Positions 35,677-44,712 of a stretch of 64,000 nucleotides of DNA are shown piece after piece; the first letter of the stretch is position 1, and each line of letters begins with the position of its first letter. Position numbers and translations under genes: made by a program. The stretch comes from Cellulomonas aerilata (GTDB lineage Bacteria; Actinomycetota; Actinomycetes; Actinomycetales; Cellulomonadaceae), in NCBI RefSeq assembly GCF_007991755.1, contig NZ_BJYY01000022.1:62001-126000 (forward strand), in the 5' to 3' direction. The notes beneath the pieces are model-generated. The model did no database searches, had not been told where the DNA came from, and saw only the letters and a list, made by a program, of their open reading frames with translations.

Positions 35677-35747
35677 TAGCAGGACGAAAGACGGCAGGAC
35701 GGAGCCCCGGGACCACCCCGGGGACGCACACGAAGGGACACCACGAC

Positions 35748-37187
35748 ATGGCCGGCACGCTGGCGGAGAAGGTCTGGGACGCGCACATCGTGCGCCGCGG
35801 CAGCGACGGCGCGCCGGACCTGCTCTACATCGACCTGCACCTGGTCCACGAGGTGACCAGCCCGCAGGCCTTCGAGGGGCTGCGTCTCGCCGGTCGTCCG
35901 GTCCGCCGCCCGGACCTGACGATCGCCACCGAGGACCACAACACCCCGACGCTCGACATCGACCGGCCGATCGCCGACACGACCAGCCGCACGCAGATCC
36001 AGACGCTGCGCAACAACGCGGTGGAGTTCGGCATCCGCCTGCACTCCCTGGGCGACGCGGACCAGGGCATCGTGCACGTCGTCGGGCCGCAGCTCGGCCT
36101 GACGATGCCGGGCCTGACGGTGGTCTGCGGCGACTCGCACACCTCCACGCACGGGGCGTTCGGCGCGCTGGCGTTCGGCATCGGCACCAGCGAGGTCGAG
36201 CACGTGCTGGCGACCCAGACGCTGCCGCTCAACCCGTTCAAGACGATGGCCATCACCGTCGACGGGCAGCTCAAGCCGGGGACGACCGCCAAGGACATCA
36301 TCCTGGCGGTCATCGCCAAGATCGGGACCGGCGGCGGTCAGGGCTACGTGCTGGAGTACCGCGGCGAGGCGATCCGCTCGCTGTCGATGGAGGCGCGGAT
36401 GACCATCTGCAACATGTCCATCGAGGCCGGCGCACGCGCCGGGATGATCGCCCCGGACGAGACGACGTTCGAGTACCTGCAGGGCCGCCCGCACGCGCCC
36501 GAGGGTGCCGACTGGGACGCCGCCGTCGCCTACTGGAGCACGCTGAGGAGCGACGACGACGCCGTCTTCGACGCCGAGGTCGTGCTCGACGCCGACGACC
36601 TCGAGCCGTTCGTCACCTGGGGGACCAACCCCGGCCAGGGGCTCCCGCTGTCCGCCACGGTCCCGGTGCCCGACCAGATCGCCGACGCCGGCGACCGCCA
36701 GGCCGCCGAGCGCGCCATCGAGTACATGGGCCTGACCCCGGGCATGCCGCTGCGCGACATCGCCGTCGACACCGTCTTCATCGGCTCGTGCACCAACGGG
36801 CGCATCGAGGACCTGCGGTCGGTCGCGGAGGTGATCAAGGGCAAGCACCGGGCCGAGTCGCTGCGGGTCCTGGTCGTCCCGGGGTCCGCCCGGGTGCGCC
36901 TGCAGGCCGAGGCCGAGGGGCTCGACAAGGTCTTCCTGGACTTCGGCGCCGAGTGGCGCAACGCCGGCTGCTCCATGTGCCTGGGCATGAACCCCGACCA
37001 GCTGGCCCCGGGCGAGCGCAGCGCGTCGACCTCCAACCGCAACTTCGAGGGCCGCCAGGGCAAGGGCGGTCGCACGCACCTGGTGTCCCCGCTGGTCGCG
37101 GCCGCCACCGCCATCCGCGGCACCCTGTCGTCGGTCGCGGACCTGGGCCCGGACGCCGTCCGCGAGCCCGAGCCCGTCCACGCCTGA
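35748..37187 (+). CDS. leuC: 3-isopropylmalate dehydratase large subunit
   Basis: With LeuD isomerizes 2- to 3-isopropylmalate. 479 residues. Aconitase-fold motifs: EDHNTPT (about 64), [27 protein letters not shown], and the [4Fe-4S] cysteines in FIGSCTNGR (about 348) and [10 protein letters not shown] (about 409-412), followed by [25 protein letters not shown] 35748 is the family start; the open frame reaches back to 35661 but that part overlaps the operator region. leuD follows after 40 bases. Confidence 0.96.
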   Translation: MAGTLAEKVWDAHIVRRGSDGAPDLLYIDLHLVHEVTSPQAFEGLRLAGRPVRRPDLTIATEDHNTPTLDIDRPIADTTSRTQIQTLRNNAVEFGIRLHSLGDADQGIVHVVGPQLGLTMPGLTVVCGDSHTSTHGAFGALAFGIGTSEVEHVLATQTLPLNPFKTMAITVDGQLKPGTTAKDIILAVIAKIGTGGGQGYVLEYRGEAIRSLSMEARMTICNMSIEAGARAGMIAPDETTFEYLQGRPHAPEGADWDAAVAYWSTLRSDDDAVFDAEVVLDADDLEPFVTWGTNPGQGLPLSATVPVPDQIADAGDRQAAERAIEYMGLTPGMPLRDIAVDTVFIGSCTNGRIEDLRSVAEVIKGKHRAESLRVLVVPGSARVRLQAEAEGLDKVFLDFGAEWRNAGCSMCLGMNPDQLAPGERSASTSNRNFEGRQGKGGRTHLVSPLVAAATAIRGTLSSVADLGPDAVREPEPVHA

Positions 37188-37227
37188 GCCCGCACCAGCA
37201 CCCAGACCCCCAGACCGGAGCGCCCCC

Positions 37228-37911
37228 ATGGAGAAGTTCGCCCAGCACACCGGGGTCGGCGTGCCGCTGCGACGCAGCAACGTCGACACCGACCAGATCA
37301 TCCCGGCCGTCTACCTCAAGCGGGTCACCCGGACCGGCTTCGAGGACGCGCTGTTCGCCGCCTGGCGCGGGGACCCCGGGTTCGTCCTCAACCAGCCCGC
37401 CTACGCGACCGGCTCGGTCCTGGTCGCCGGCCCCGACTTCGGCACCGGCTCGTCCCGCGAGCACGCCGTGTGGGCGCTGAAGGACTACGGCTTCCGCGTC
37501 GTGCTGTCCCCCCGTTTCGCCGACATCTTCCGCGGCAACTCCGGCAAGCAGGGCCTGCTGGCCGCCGTCGTCGCCCCGGAGGACATCGAGCTCATCTGGA
37601 AGGTGCTGGAGACCCGCCCCGGCACCGAGATCACGGTGGACCTGGTCTCGCGGACGGTCGTGTGCGACGACGTCGTCGTGCCGTTCCAGGTGGACGACTA
37701 CACCCGGTGGCGCCTCATGGAGGGCCTGGACGACATCGGCCTGACCCTCAACCACGAGGCCGAGATCGTCGAGTTCGAGGCGTCGCGCGAGCCGTGGCGG
37801 CCCAGGACCCTGCCCGCCAAGCACCTGCCGCCGGTCGAGATCGAGGCCGCCCGTCCCGTGCCGGTGTCGATCGGCTCGCCGACCGGCCAGGGCACCGTCC
37901 CGCTGGCCTGA
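37228..37911 (+). CDS. leuD: 3-isopropylmalate dehydratase small subunit
   Basis: 227 residues, slightly longer than usual (about 200) through a Pro-rich tail of about 28 residues after AKHLPP. Motifs: [17 protein letters not shown] at the start, [22 protein letters not shown] (swivelling-domain signature with the catalytic Ser), [18 protein letters not shown]. Second gene of leuCD; GGAG lies about eight bases before the ATG. Followed by repeat element D. Confidence 0.96.
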   Translation: MEKFAQHTGVGVPLRRSNVDTDQIIPAVYLKRVTRTGFEDALFAAWRGDPGFVLNQPAYATGSVLVAGPDFGTGSSREHAVWALKDYGFRVVLSPRFADIFRGNSGKQGLLAAVVAPEDIELIWKVLETRPGTEITVDLVSRTVVCDDVVVPFQVDDYTRWRLMEGLDDIGLTLNHEAEIVEFEASREPWRPRTLPAKHLPPVEIEAARPVPVSIGSPTGQGTVPLA

Positions 37912-37940
37912 CCCCCCACCACTCCCACCGCCCGATCCCA

Positions 37941-38005
37941 CCGCCGAGTGCGACGTCGTGGACCCCTCCGCGCAGCGGAAGGGGCCACGACGTCGCACTC
38001 GGCGG
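37941..38005 (+). repeat. Palindromic repeat D (GAGTGCGACGT family), near-perfect 30-bp hairpin
   Basis: Perfect 21-bp arms: CCGCCGAGTGCGACGTCGTGG (37941-37961, 5' part CCGCCGAGTGCGACGT) and its complement at 37985-38005, continued inward by CCCCTCCGC/GCGG-A-AGGGG around a tiny loop. Single, most regular member of the family, 30 bases after the leuD stop and 80 before murA. Confidence 0.92.
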
Positions 38006-38086
38006 GGTGGTGGCCTGTGAAGATCTCGGGGTGTGACGCGGCACGCGCGGCGCGTGGCTAGGTGGCAGGGGCAGGCGTAGGCGACC

Positions 38087-39412
38087 ATGGGTTCCATGAC
38101 TGACCTGCTCTACGTGAACGGCGGCAACCCCCTCGGTGGAGAGATCACCGTGCGTGGGGCGAAGAACTTCGTCTCCAAGGCGATGGTGGCCTCCCTGCTG
38201 GGCGAGACGCCGAGCGTGCTGCGCAACGTCCCGCAGATCCGCGACGTCGCGGTGGTCACCGGGCTGCTCGAGCTGCACGGCGTCGACGTCGCGGTCGACG
38301 ACGGCGCCGGGACCCTGCACCTGGACCCCAGCGAGGTCGAGTCCGCGCACGTCGCCGACATCGACGCGCACGCCGGCTCCAGCCGCATCCCGATCCTGTT
38401 CTGCGGGCCGCTGCTGCACCGACTGGGTGAGGCGTTCATCCCCGACCTCGGTGGCTGCCGCATCGGGGACCGCCCGATCAACTACCACCTCGACATCCTT
38501 CGCCAGTTCGGCGCCGTGGTGGACAAGCGCGAGCAGGGCATCCACATCCGCGCCCCGCACGGTCTGCACGGCACCAAGATCGCGCTGCCGTACCCGAGCG
38601 TCGGCGCCACGGAGCAGCTGCTGCTGACCGCGGTGCGCGCCGAGGGCCTGACCGAGCTCGCGAACGCGGCGATCGAGCCCGAGATCATGGACCTCATCAA
38701 CGTCCTGCAGAAGATGGGCGCGATCATCTCGGTCGACACCGACCGGGTGATCCGGATCGAGGGCGTCCCGCGCCTGCGCGGCTACCACCACACCGCGCTC
38801 TCGGATCGCATCGAGGCCGCGTCCTGGGCGTCGGCCGCGCTGGCCACCCGCGGCGACATCTACGTCCGCGGCGCGACGCAGCCGGAGATGACGACGTTCC
38901 TCAACACCTTCCGCAAGGTCGGCGGGGAGTTCGAGGTGGACGACGACGGCATCCGCTTCCTGCACCCCGGCGGCGACCTGAAGTCCATCGTGCTCGAGAC
39001 GGACGTCCACCCCGGGTTCATGACGGACTGGCAGCAGCCGCTGGTCGTCGCGCTGACCCAGGCCACGGGCCTGTCCATCGTGCACGAGACGGTCTACGAG
39101 AACCGCTTCGGGTTCACCGACGCGCTGGTGGGCATGGGCGCGAACATCCAGGTCTACAAGGAGTGCCTGGGTGGGCGCCCGTGCCGGTTCGGCCAGCGCA
39201 ACTTCCTGCACTCCGCCGTCATCTCCGGCCCGACGCCGCTCGAGGCCGCGGAGATCGAGGTCCCCGACCTGCGGGGCGGGTTCAGCCACCTCATCGCCGC
39301 GCTGACGGCCAAGGGCACCTCGACGGTCCGTGGCATCGGGCTCATCGACCGCGGCTACGAGCACTTCACCGACAAGCTCACCGCGCTGGGCGCGGAGTTC
39401 AGCCGGGACTGA
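38087..39412 (+). CDS. murA: UDP-N-acetylglucosamine 1-carboxyvinyltransferase
   Basis: First committed step of peptidoglycan synthesis: transfers enolpyruvate from PEP to UDP-GlcNAc. 441 residues. Lys26-Asn27 in RGAKNFVSK (the usual Ala-Ala after GAKN is replaced), active-site Cys124 in GGCRIGDRPINYH, so fosfomycin target cysteine is present. LSDRIEAASWASAA and the final IRGxxLIDRGYEHF-like segment are conserved. Cytoplasmic. Starts at ATG 38087; ATG 38096 is an alternative. plsC follows after 76 bases. Confidence 0.94.
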   Translation: MGSMTDLLYVNGGNPLGGEITVRGAKNFVSKAMVASLLGETPSVLRNVPQIRDVAVVTGLLELHGVDVAVDDGAGTLHLDPSEVESAHVADIDAHAGSSRIPILFCGPLLHRLGEAFIPDLGGCRIGDRPINYHLDILRQFGAVVDKREQGIHIRAPHGLHGTKIALPYPSVGATEQLLLTAVRAEGLTELANAAIEPEIMDLINVLQKMGAIISVDTDRVIRIEGVPRLRGYHHTALSDRIEAASWASAALATRGDIYVRGATQPEMTTFLNTFRKVGGEFEVDDDGIRFLHPGGDLKSIVLETDVHPGFMTDWQQPLVVALTQATGLSIVHETVYENRFGFTDALVGMGANIQVYKECLGGRPCRFGQRNFLHSAVISGPTPLEAAEIEVPDLRGGFSHLIAALTAKGTSTVRGIGLIDRGYEHFTDKLTALGAEFSRD

Positions 39413-39488
39413 GGACGTCCGCGGCGTCCGGCGCGCGCAGGCTGCCCGACCGCCTGCGCGCCGGGCGCGCCCGGTAGCATCGTCGCTC

Positions 39489-40262
39489 GTGCCTGCCCCC
39501 CGACGCTCCTCTCGCGCGTACCGCACCGTCGCCCGTGTGATCCGACCGCTGCTGTTCGCGATGACCCGGCCGGACTGGCACGGCGCCGAGCACCTGCCCA
39601 CCGACCGCGGGTTCCTCGCCGCGGCCAACCACATGACCAACGTCGACCCGCTGACGTTCGCGCACTACCTGTACGACAACGGCGTCGCCCCCCGCATCCT
39701 GGCCAAGTCGTCGCTGTTCGGCGTCCCCGTGCTCGGCCCGGTGCTGCGCGCCACCGGCCAGATCCCGGTCTTCCGCAACACCGCGCAGGCCGGCGACTCG
39801 CTCAAGGCCGCGGTCGAGGCGATCGACGCCGGCGAGTGCGTGGCCGTCTTCCCCGAGGGGACCCTCACCCGCGACCCCGACCTGTGGCCGATGGTCGGCA
39901 AGACCGGCGTGGCCCGGCTCGCGCTGACCACCCGGGCCCCGGTGATCCCGATCGCGCAGTGGGGCCCCCAGGACCTGCTCGGTCAGTACGCGAAGGTGCT
40001 CAAGCCGTTCCCCCGCAAGCGGGTCACCGTCGTCGCCGGCCCACCGGTCGACCTGGACGACCTCTACGGCCGCCCGCTGGACGCCGCGACCCTGCGCGAG
40101 GCGACCGAGCGCGTCATGGCCGCGATCACCGTGCTGCTGGAGGGCATCCGGGGCGGGCACGCGCCGGAGGTCCGCTTCGACGCCCGACGCCGCCCGTCCG
40201 GCACCGCGGGCACGGAGTCACCCGGCACCGATCTGCCCGCCGTCGGGGAGGAGCCCGCGTGA
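39489..40262 (+). CDS. plsC: 1-acyl-glycerol-3-phosphate acyltransferase (PlsC family)
   Basis: 257 residues. Block I NHMTNVDPLTF (HX4D variant: NHxxxxD), block II with FGVPVLGPVLRATGQIPVFR, block III VFPEGTLTRDPDLWP, block IV TRAPVIPIAQWG. Makes phosphatidic acid at the membrane. TAGCAT (39475-39480) ends eight bases before GTG 39489: likely leaderless. A 45-residue Gly/Thr/Pro-rich tail ends in a four-base overlap with gpsA, pairing two phospholipid steps in one transcript. Confidence 0.92.
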   Translation: MPAPRRSSRAYRTVARVIRPLLFAMTRPDWHGAEHLPTDRGFLAAANHMTNVDPLTFAHYLYDNGVAPRILAKSSLFGVPVLGPVLRATGQIPVFRNTAQAGDSLKAAVEAIDAGECVAVFPEGTLTRDPDLWPMVGKTGVARLALTTRAPVIPIAQWGPQDLLGQYAKVLKPFPRKRVTVVAGPPVDLDDLYGRPLDAATLREATERVMAAITVLLEGIRGGHAPEVRFDARRRPSGTAGTESPGTDLPAVGEEPA

Positions 40263-41266
40263 CGGGGCTGCGCGCCGCCGTCCTGGGGACCGGGTCGTGG
40301 GGGACCACCTTCGCCGCCGTGCTGGCCGACGCCGGCTGCGACGTCGCCCTGTGGGGGCGCCGGGACGACGTCTGCCACGACATCACGGTCGAGCACCGCA
40401 ACGAGGAGTACCTGCCGGGCATCGAGCTGCCCGCGGGGCTGCGGGCGTCCACCGACGCGGAGGAGGTCCTCGACGCCGCGGACCTGGTCGTCGTGGCGAT
40501 CCCCTCGCAGAGCGCGCGGGCGACCCTCGAGCCGCTGGCCGACCACGTCCCGGCCGGGGCGATCGCCGTCTCGCTGATGAAGGGCGTCGAGCTGACGTCC
40601 GACCGGCGGATGAGCCAGGTCGTCGCCGAGGCGCTCGGCGTGGCGTACGACCGGGTCGCCGTGGTCTCCGGGCCGAACCTGGCCCGGGAGATCGCCGAGC
40701 GGCAGCCGACCGCCACCGTGGTCGCCGCCGTGGAGGAGGGAACCGCCCAGCTGGTCGCGGGGGCGTGCGCGACCGGGTACTTCCGGCCGTACACGAACAC
40801 CGACGTCGTCGGCGTGGAGCTGTGCGGCGCCGCGAAGAACGTCATCGCGCTCGCGGTCGGCATCGCCCAGGGGCGCGGCCTCGGCTACAACACCATGGCC
40901 ACCGTCATCACCCGCGGACTGGTGGAGATCACCCGGCTCGGGCTCGCCCTGGGCGCCGACGCCGAGACGTTCCCCGGCCTGGCCGGCATGGGCGACCTCA
41001 TGGCGACCTGCGCGTCCCCCTTGTCGCGCAACCACACGCTCGGGTCCCACCTCGGTCAGGGACTGACGCTGGAGCAGGCGATCGCGGTCACCGGCGGCAC
41101 CGCCGAGGGCGTGAAGTCGTCGAGGTCCATCCTCGAGCTCGCCACGTCGGTCGGGGTCGAGATGCCGATCGCCGAGGCGGTGGTCGCCGTCCTGCACGAG
41201 GGACTGCCGGTCGACGAGCTCGCGCCGCGCCTGCTCGGCCGTCCGCACCGGGCGGAGGGGCTCTAG
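40259..41266 (+). CDS. gpsA: Glycerol-3-phosphate dehydrogenase, NAD(P)+
   Basis: Makes sn-glycerol-3-phosphate for phospholipids. 335 residues. NAD motif VLGTGSWGTTFAAVLA (about 7-22), WGRRDDV, the substrate/catalytic region SGPNLAREI, the active-site lysine in CGAAKNVIALAVGI (about 193), and RNHTLGSHLGQG. GTG start overlaps the plsC stop. Confidence 0.95.
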   Translation: MTGLRAAVLGTGSWGTTFAAVLADAGCDVALWGRRDDVCHDITVEHRNEEYLPGIELPAGLRASTDAEEVLDAADLVVVAIPSQSARATLEPLADHVPAGAIAVSLMKGVELTSDRRMSQVVAEALGVAYDRVAVVSGPNLAREIAERQPTATVVAAVEEGTAQLVAGACATGYFRPYTNTDVVGVELCGAAKNVIALAVGIAQGRGLGYNTMATVITRGLVEITRLGLALGADAETFPGLAGMGDLMATCASPLSRNHTLGSHLGQGLTLEQAIAVTGGTAEGVKSSRSILELATSVGVEMPIAEAVVAVLHEGLPVDELAPRLLGRPHRAEGL

Positions 41267-41294
41267 GCCGCATCGGCCGGCCGGCGCGGGACGG

Positions 41295-41867
41295 TCAGGG
41301 CAGGCGGGACGGGCGGCGCCACTCGGCCACGCCGGCGCGGTCCGGGTCGAGGGGCACCGGGCTCAGCAGGACGGCCGGCCCACGGCGCAGGACGCCGTCG
41401 GACAGGGGCCGACACCTCAGCCCGCCCCGCCCGCGCATCGCCGCGTGCGCGCCGGGGGCCAGCACGCGGTCCATCCACGCGCACGGGTTCGCCGGCCGCC
41501 CGGCCCGGAACCGCACCGACGTCTCGCCGGTCCGCAGCTCGAACTCCTCGCCGAGCAGGGGCGCCAGGTGCGCGCCGCGCAGGACGACGTTGCGCCGGGT
41601 CAGCAGCGGGTCGAACGGTCCGGCGCCCAGCTCGGCGGCGATCGCCTCCAGGCCCTCCACCGCGAACAGCGTGACCGCGGCGTCCATGTGCGCCGCCTTG
41701 CCGAAGAACCGGTCCCCGACGATGCCCTTGCCGGCGACGACCTGCGCGAGGTCCGCGTCGGTGGTCGGGACGTCCGCCGCGCCGTCCCGGGCCCGGCCGA
41801 AGTAGGCGTGCGCGGGGGAGACCAGGAGGTGCAGCACCTCGACGTCGTACCGGTGCATCGAGGGCAT
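41295..41867 (-). CDS. MOSC-domain protein
   Basis: 190 residues, a stand-alone MOSC (molybdenum cofactor sulfurase C-terminal) domain. Seen: VAGKGIVGDRFFG (conserved GDRy/f loop), TLFAVEGLEAIA, RRNVVLRGAHLAPLLGEEF, and the conserved cysteine in ANPCAWMD (about 122), the proposed Mo-cofactor or sulfur ligand, followed by GLRCRPLSDG. Function inferred only from the fold: binding or delivery of metal-sulfur groups. Convergent with gpsA. Confidence 0.88.
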   Translation of the reverse strand: MPSMHRYDVEVLHLLVSPAHAYFGRARDGAADVPTTDADLAQVVAGKGIVGDRFFGKAAHMDAAVTLFAVEGLEAIAAELGAGPFDPLLTRRNVVLRGAHLAPLLGEEFELRTGETSVRFRAGRPANPCAWMDRVLAPGAHAAMRGRGGLRCRPLSDGVLRRGPAVLLSPVPLDPDRAGVAEWRRPSRLP

Positions 41868-41898
41868 GGGCGGGAGTCTCCCACCCGGGGAGCGGCGG

Positions 41899-42291
41899 CT
41901 AGCTCTCCGCGTCCCGTGCGGGGGCCCAGGACGGGAGCTGCTGCAGCGCCCAGGTGTTGCCGTCGGGGTCGGCGAAGTGCACGAACCGGCCCCACGGCTG
42001 CTCGTCCACCTCGCTCACCTCGACCCCCCGGCCGAGCATCTCTGCGCGGGCGGCGTCGGCGTCGTCGACCACGGCCTGCAGTCCCCGCTGCGACCCCGGC
42101 GCCATGGCGCCGGAGAAGGAGTCCAGCATGATCGAGCACGCCGAGCCGGGCGGGGTCACCTGGATGAACCGCACCGTCTCGTCCACCCGGACGTCGTGGT
42201 CCAGGACGAACCCGGCCCGGTCGACGTAGAAGGCGATCGCCCGGTCGGCGTCCGACACGGGCACCATGACCAGCTCCAGACGCACGTCCAT
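41899..42291 (-). CDS. VOC-family (glyoxalase-like) protein
   Basis: 130 residues, two beta-alpha-beta-beta-beta units: LELVMVPVSDADRAIAFYVDRAGFVLDHD and QAVVDDADAARAEMLGRGVEVS, ending with FVHFADPDGNTWALQQLPS. The final D-P-D-G-N-x-W segment is the usual metal-ligand strand of this group. Substrate unknown. ATG 42291; 31 bases from the MOSC gene, probably cotranscribed. Confidence 0.85.
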   Translation of the reverse strand: MDVRLELVMVPVSDADRAIAFYVDRAGFVLDHDVRVDETVRFIQVTPPGSACSIMLDSFSGAMAPGSQRGLQAVVDDADAARAEMLGRGVEVSEVDEQPWGRFVHFADPDGNTWALQQLPSWAPARDAES

Positions 42292-42450
42292 CGAGGGCTC
42301 CCGTCGGTGTCGAGGCCGCCCACGCTAGCCCCGGCCGCCTCCGCGCAGGAAGGGCGTCGCGCCGCCGTGCCGGGCGCCGAGCAGGCCAGGTGCGCCAGCC
42401 CGGTGGGACGCTGGCGACCCGAGGTCATGCGATCCACCGGAGGTCCGCCC

Positions 42451-43317
42451 ATGAGGTCCGTCGTCGTCACCGGGGCGTCCACCGGCATCGGCCGCGAGCT
42501 GGTCGCGGGGCTCGTCCGGTCGCGCGCCCGTGTGTGGGCGACCGTGCGCCGGACTGAGGACGCCGAGAGCCTGCGGGCCGAGCACGGTGACGCCGTCGAG
42601 CCGGTGCTCATGGACGTCACCGACGAGGCGTCGGTGCGGGCGGCCGGGGAACGTGTGGGCGCAGCCGGTCCGCTCGACGCCCTGGTCAACAACGCGGGTG
42701 TGGCGCTGCCTGGGCCGCTGGAGCACCTCCCGCTGGACGTGCTGCGCCGCCAGCTGGAGGTCAACCTCGTCGGTCAGCTCGCCGTGACCCAGGCGATGCT
42801 GCCCGCCCTGCGGGCCGGCCGTGAGCGAGGACGGGACGTGCGGATCGTCATGATCGGCTCGATCGGCGGCCGGATCGCCGGGCCCATGCTCGGGCCGTAC
42901 CACGCCGCCAAGTTCGGGCTGGTCGGGCTCACCGGGTCCCTGCGCGCGGAGCTCGCGCCGTGGGGGATCCGCGTCCTGCTCGTCGAGCCGGGGGTCATCG
43001 CGACGCCGATCTGGGGGCGGGGCGCCGCGGACGGTCGCGCCATGGCCGCCGGGATGTCGCCGCAGGCGCAGGCGCACTACGGGGCGCGGATGGACGCCGC
43101 CGTCGCCGGCGCGGCACGCAGCGCGGCGACCGGGCTGCCTGCCGACCGAGCCGCCGCGGCCGTCCTGCGCGCCCTGACCGAGCGTCACCCGCGGCCGCGG
43201 CGCGTCGTGGGGCGCGACGCCCTCGTGGTCGCCGCCGTGGTGCGGCTCCTGCCGGACCGGGCGGTCTACCGCCTGGCCGCGCACCAGGCGGGCCGGCGGC
43301 GTCCGGCTCCGTCGTGA
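42451..43317 (+). CDS. Short-chain dehydrogenase/reductase
   Basis: 288 residues. Classical SDR: cofactor loop TGASTGIGREL (about 8-18), LVNNAGVALPG, the catalytic Ser in IGSIGGRIAGP, and YHAAK (Tyr-Lys, about 152-156), then LVEPGVIATPIW. The Arg after the first strand (VRRTED) hints at NADP. C-terminal 60 residues are the retinol-dehydrogenase-like helical end. CGGAGG precedes ATG 42451. Confidence 0.88.
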   Translation: MRSVVVTGASTGIGRELVAGLVRSRARVWATVRRTEDAESLRAEHGDAVEPVLMDVTDEASVRAAGERVGAAGPLDALVNNAGVALPGPLEHLPLDVLRRQLEVNLVGQLAVTQAMLPALRAGRERGRDVRIVMIGSIGGRIAGPMLGPYHAAKFGLVGLTGSLRAELAPWGIRVLLVEPGVIATPIWGRGAADGRAMAAGMSPQAQAHYGARMDAAVAGAARSAATGLPADRAAAAVLRALTERHPRPRRVVGRDALVVAAVVRLLPDRAVYRLAAHQAGRRRPAPS

Positions 43318-43432
43318 GGGAGCGGACGTCGTCGCCGGACCTCGTCGGGACCTGCGGCCGGCGAGTCGGACCTCGTCGACGTGCGGCCGGCGAGGAGGGC
43401 CGCTGCCGGCGCCGCGGTGCTTGACTACGGCC

Positions 43433-44065
43433 GTGGACACGACAGCGGCGGCGTCGCCGGCGTGGGAGGACTCCCGCCGGGCGTTCGCGGAGGCGGCGCA
43501 GTGGTTCGTCGGGACGGTCGCGCTGGTGGCCGACCGGTGGGGCGAGCCGGGCCTGGGGGAGTGGGACGTGCGGGCCCTCGTCGGGCACACCAGCCGCTCG
43601 CTGCTCACCGTCGAGTCGTACCTGGCCCGACCGGCGGAGCGCGTCGAGGTCGCCTCCGCGCCGCACTACTACCGCGCCACCCGGGCGATCTCGTCCGGGC
43701 CGGAGGTGGCGCAGCGAGGCCGTGACGCGGGCGTCGCGCTGGGTGAGGACCCCGCCGGCGCCGTGGCCGCGATCGCCGCCCGCGTCGTGCCGCTCGTCGA
43801 CGGGTCCGACCCGGCTGCGCTGCTCACCACGGTCGCCGGCGGCATGCGCCTCGCCGACTACCTGCCCACGCGCACGTTCGAGCTCGTCGTCCACACCACC
43901 GACCTGGCCGCGGCGCTGTCCGTGCCCGCCGCGGTCCCGCCGGTCGCGGCGACGCAGGCGCTGCACCTCGTGGCCGCGCTGGCCGTGGAGGACGGCCACG
44001 CCGCGCCGCTGCTGCTCGCGGTGACCGGTCGCGCGCCCCTGCCGCCCGGGTTCTCGGTGCTCTGA
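43433..44065 (+). CDS. Mycothiol-dependent maleylpyruvate isomerase-like protein (DinB fold)
   Basis: 210 residues. N-terminal four-helix DinB-like metal domain with ALVADRWGEPGLGEWDVRALVGHTSRSLLTVESYL (His of the metal site in VGH), LPTRTFELVVHTTDLAAAL supplying a second His, and a small C-terminal MDMPI domain. The family uses mycothiol, supporting an actinobacterial source. GTG 43433; TTG 43421 is in frame. Substrate unknown. Confidence 0.8.
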   Translation: MDTTAAASPAWEDSRRAFAEAAQWFVGTVALVADRWGEPGLGEWDVRALVGHTSRSLLTVESYLARPAERVEVASAPHYYRATRAISSGPEVAQRGRDAGVALGEDPAGAVAAIAARVVPLVDGSDPAALLTTVAGGMRLADYLPTRTFELVVHTTDLAAALSVPAAVPPVAATQALHLVAALAVEDGHAAPLLLAVTGRAPLPPGFSVL

Positions 44066-44117
44066 GGGGCGGCGGTGGCGCCGGCGAGGGGCACGGCGCG
44101 GACGGCGCACGGAATCG

Positions 44118-44603
44118 TCAGCCGGCGTCGACGAGCGCCAGGTCCTGCGGCGCCCAGCTCTTGCGCCAGGCCGTCGACGCGGGGGTCAGGGCCGTCCCGC
44201 AGTGCGTGCAGCGGTCGGGGCTCTGCGTGGTGCGACCGCAGTCGCGGTGCACGATGCCCATCGTGAGGTCCGGGTCCCGGTGCGGTCGGTGCGCCTCACC
44301 CCAGAGCGCCAGCGCGTTGAGGATCGGCAGGGTCTGGGCGCCGGCGTCGGTGAGCACGTACTCCTCGCGGGTCCGGGCGCCGTCGCGGTAGGGCGACCGG
44401 CGGAGCAGCCCGTGGTCCACGAGCGCCCGCAGGCGCGAGGCGAGGACGTTGTCGGCGGCGCCGAGGGACGCGCGGAAGTCCTCGAACCGGCGCGCACCCG
44501 ACAGCGCCTGCCGGAGCACCAGCAGCGCCCAGGGGTCGCCGAGGACGTCCAACGAGCGCGCGATCGGGCAGGGCTCTCCCGACCAGTCCGACCTGAGAGG
44601 CAC
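44118..44603 (-). CDS. HxlR-family transcriptional regulator
   Basis: 161 residues. Winged HTH of the HxlR/MarR-like type: CPIARSLDVLGDPWALLVLRQALSGARRFEDF at about 12-45 with the conserved N-terminal Cys, then LASRLRALVDHGLLRRSPY, REEYVLTDAG. The C-terminal extension has HRDCGR and CTHCG, a possible zinc or redox cluster. Divergent from an MFS gene; a 17-bp perfect palindrome lies between, 23 bases before the start. It probably represses itself and the transporter. Confidence 0.9.
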   Translation of the reverse strand: MPLRSDWSGEPCPIARSLDVLGDPWALLVLRQALSGARRFEDFRASLGAADNVLASRLRALVDHGLLRRSPYRDGARTREEYVLTDAGAQTLPILNALALWGEAHRPHRDPDLTMGIVHRDCGRTTQSPDRCTHCGTALTPASTAWRKSWAPQDLALVDAG

Positions 44604-44625
44604 GTCTTCTCCCTGCTCGCTCCAT

Positions 44626-44642
44626 GCTTGCTTGAAGCAAGC
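44626..44642. promoter_or_regulatory. Candidate HxlR operator
   Basis: GCTTGCTT-G-AAGCAAGC, a perfect palindrome in the HxlR/MFS divergent gap. A minus-strand TAGGCT (complement of 44640-44645) overlaps its edge, so binding would block the regulator promoter. HxlR proteins bind such dyads as dimers. Confidence 0.65.
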
Positions 44643-44712
44643 CTAGGTGGTTAGTGTCCCGCGTCAAGCGTCCGGCACGAGGCGGCACGCGCGGACCGGA
44701 GCCGGAGGACCG

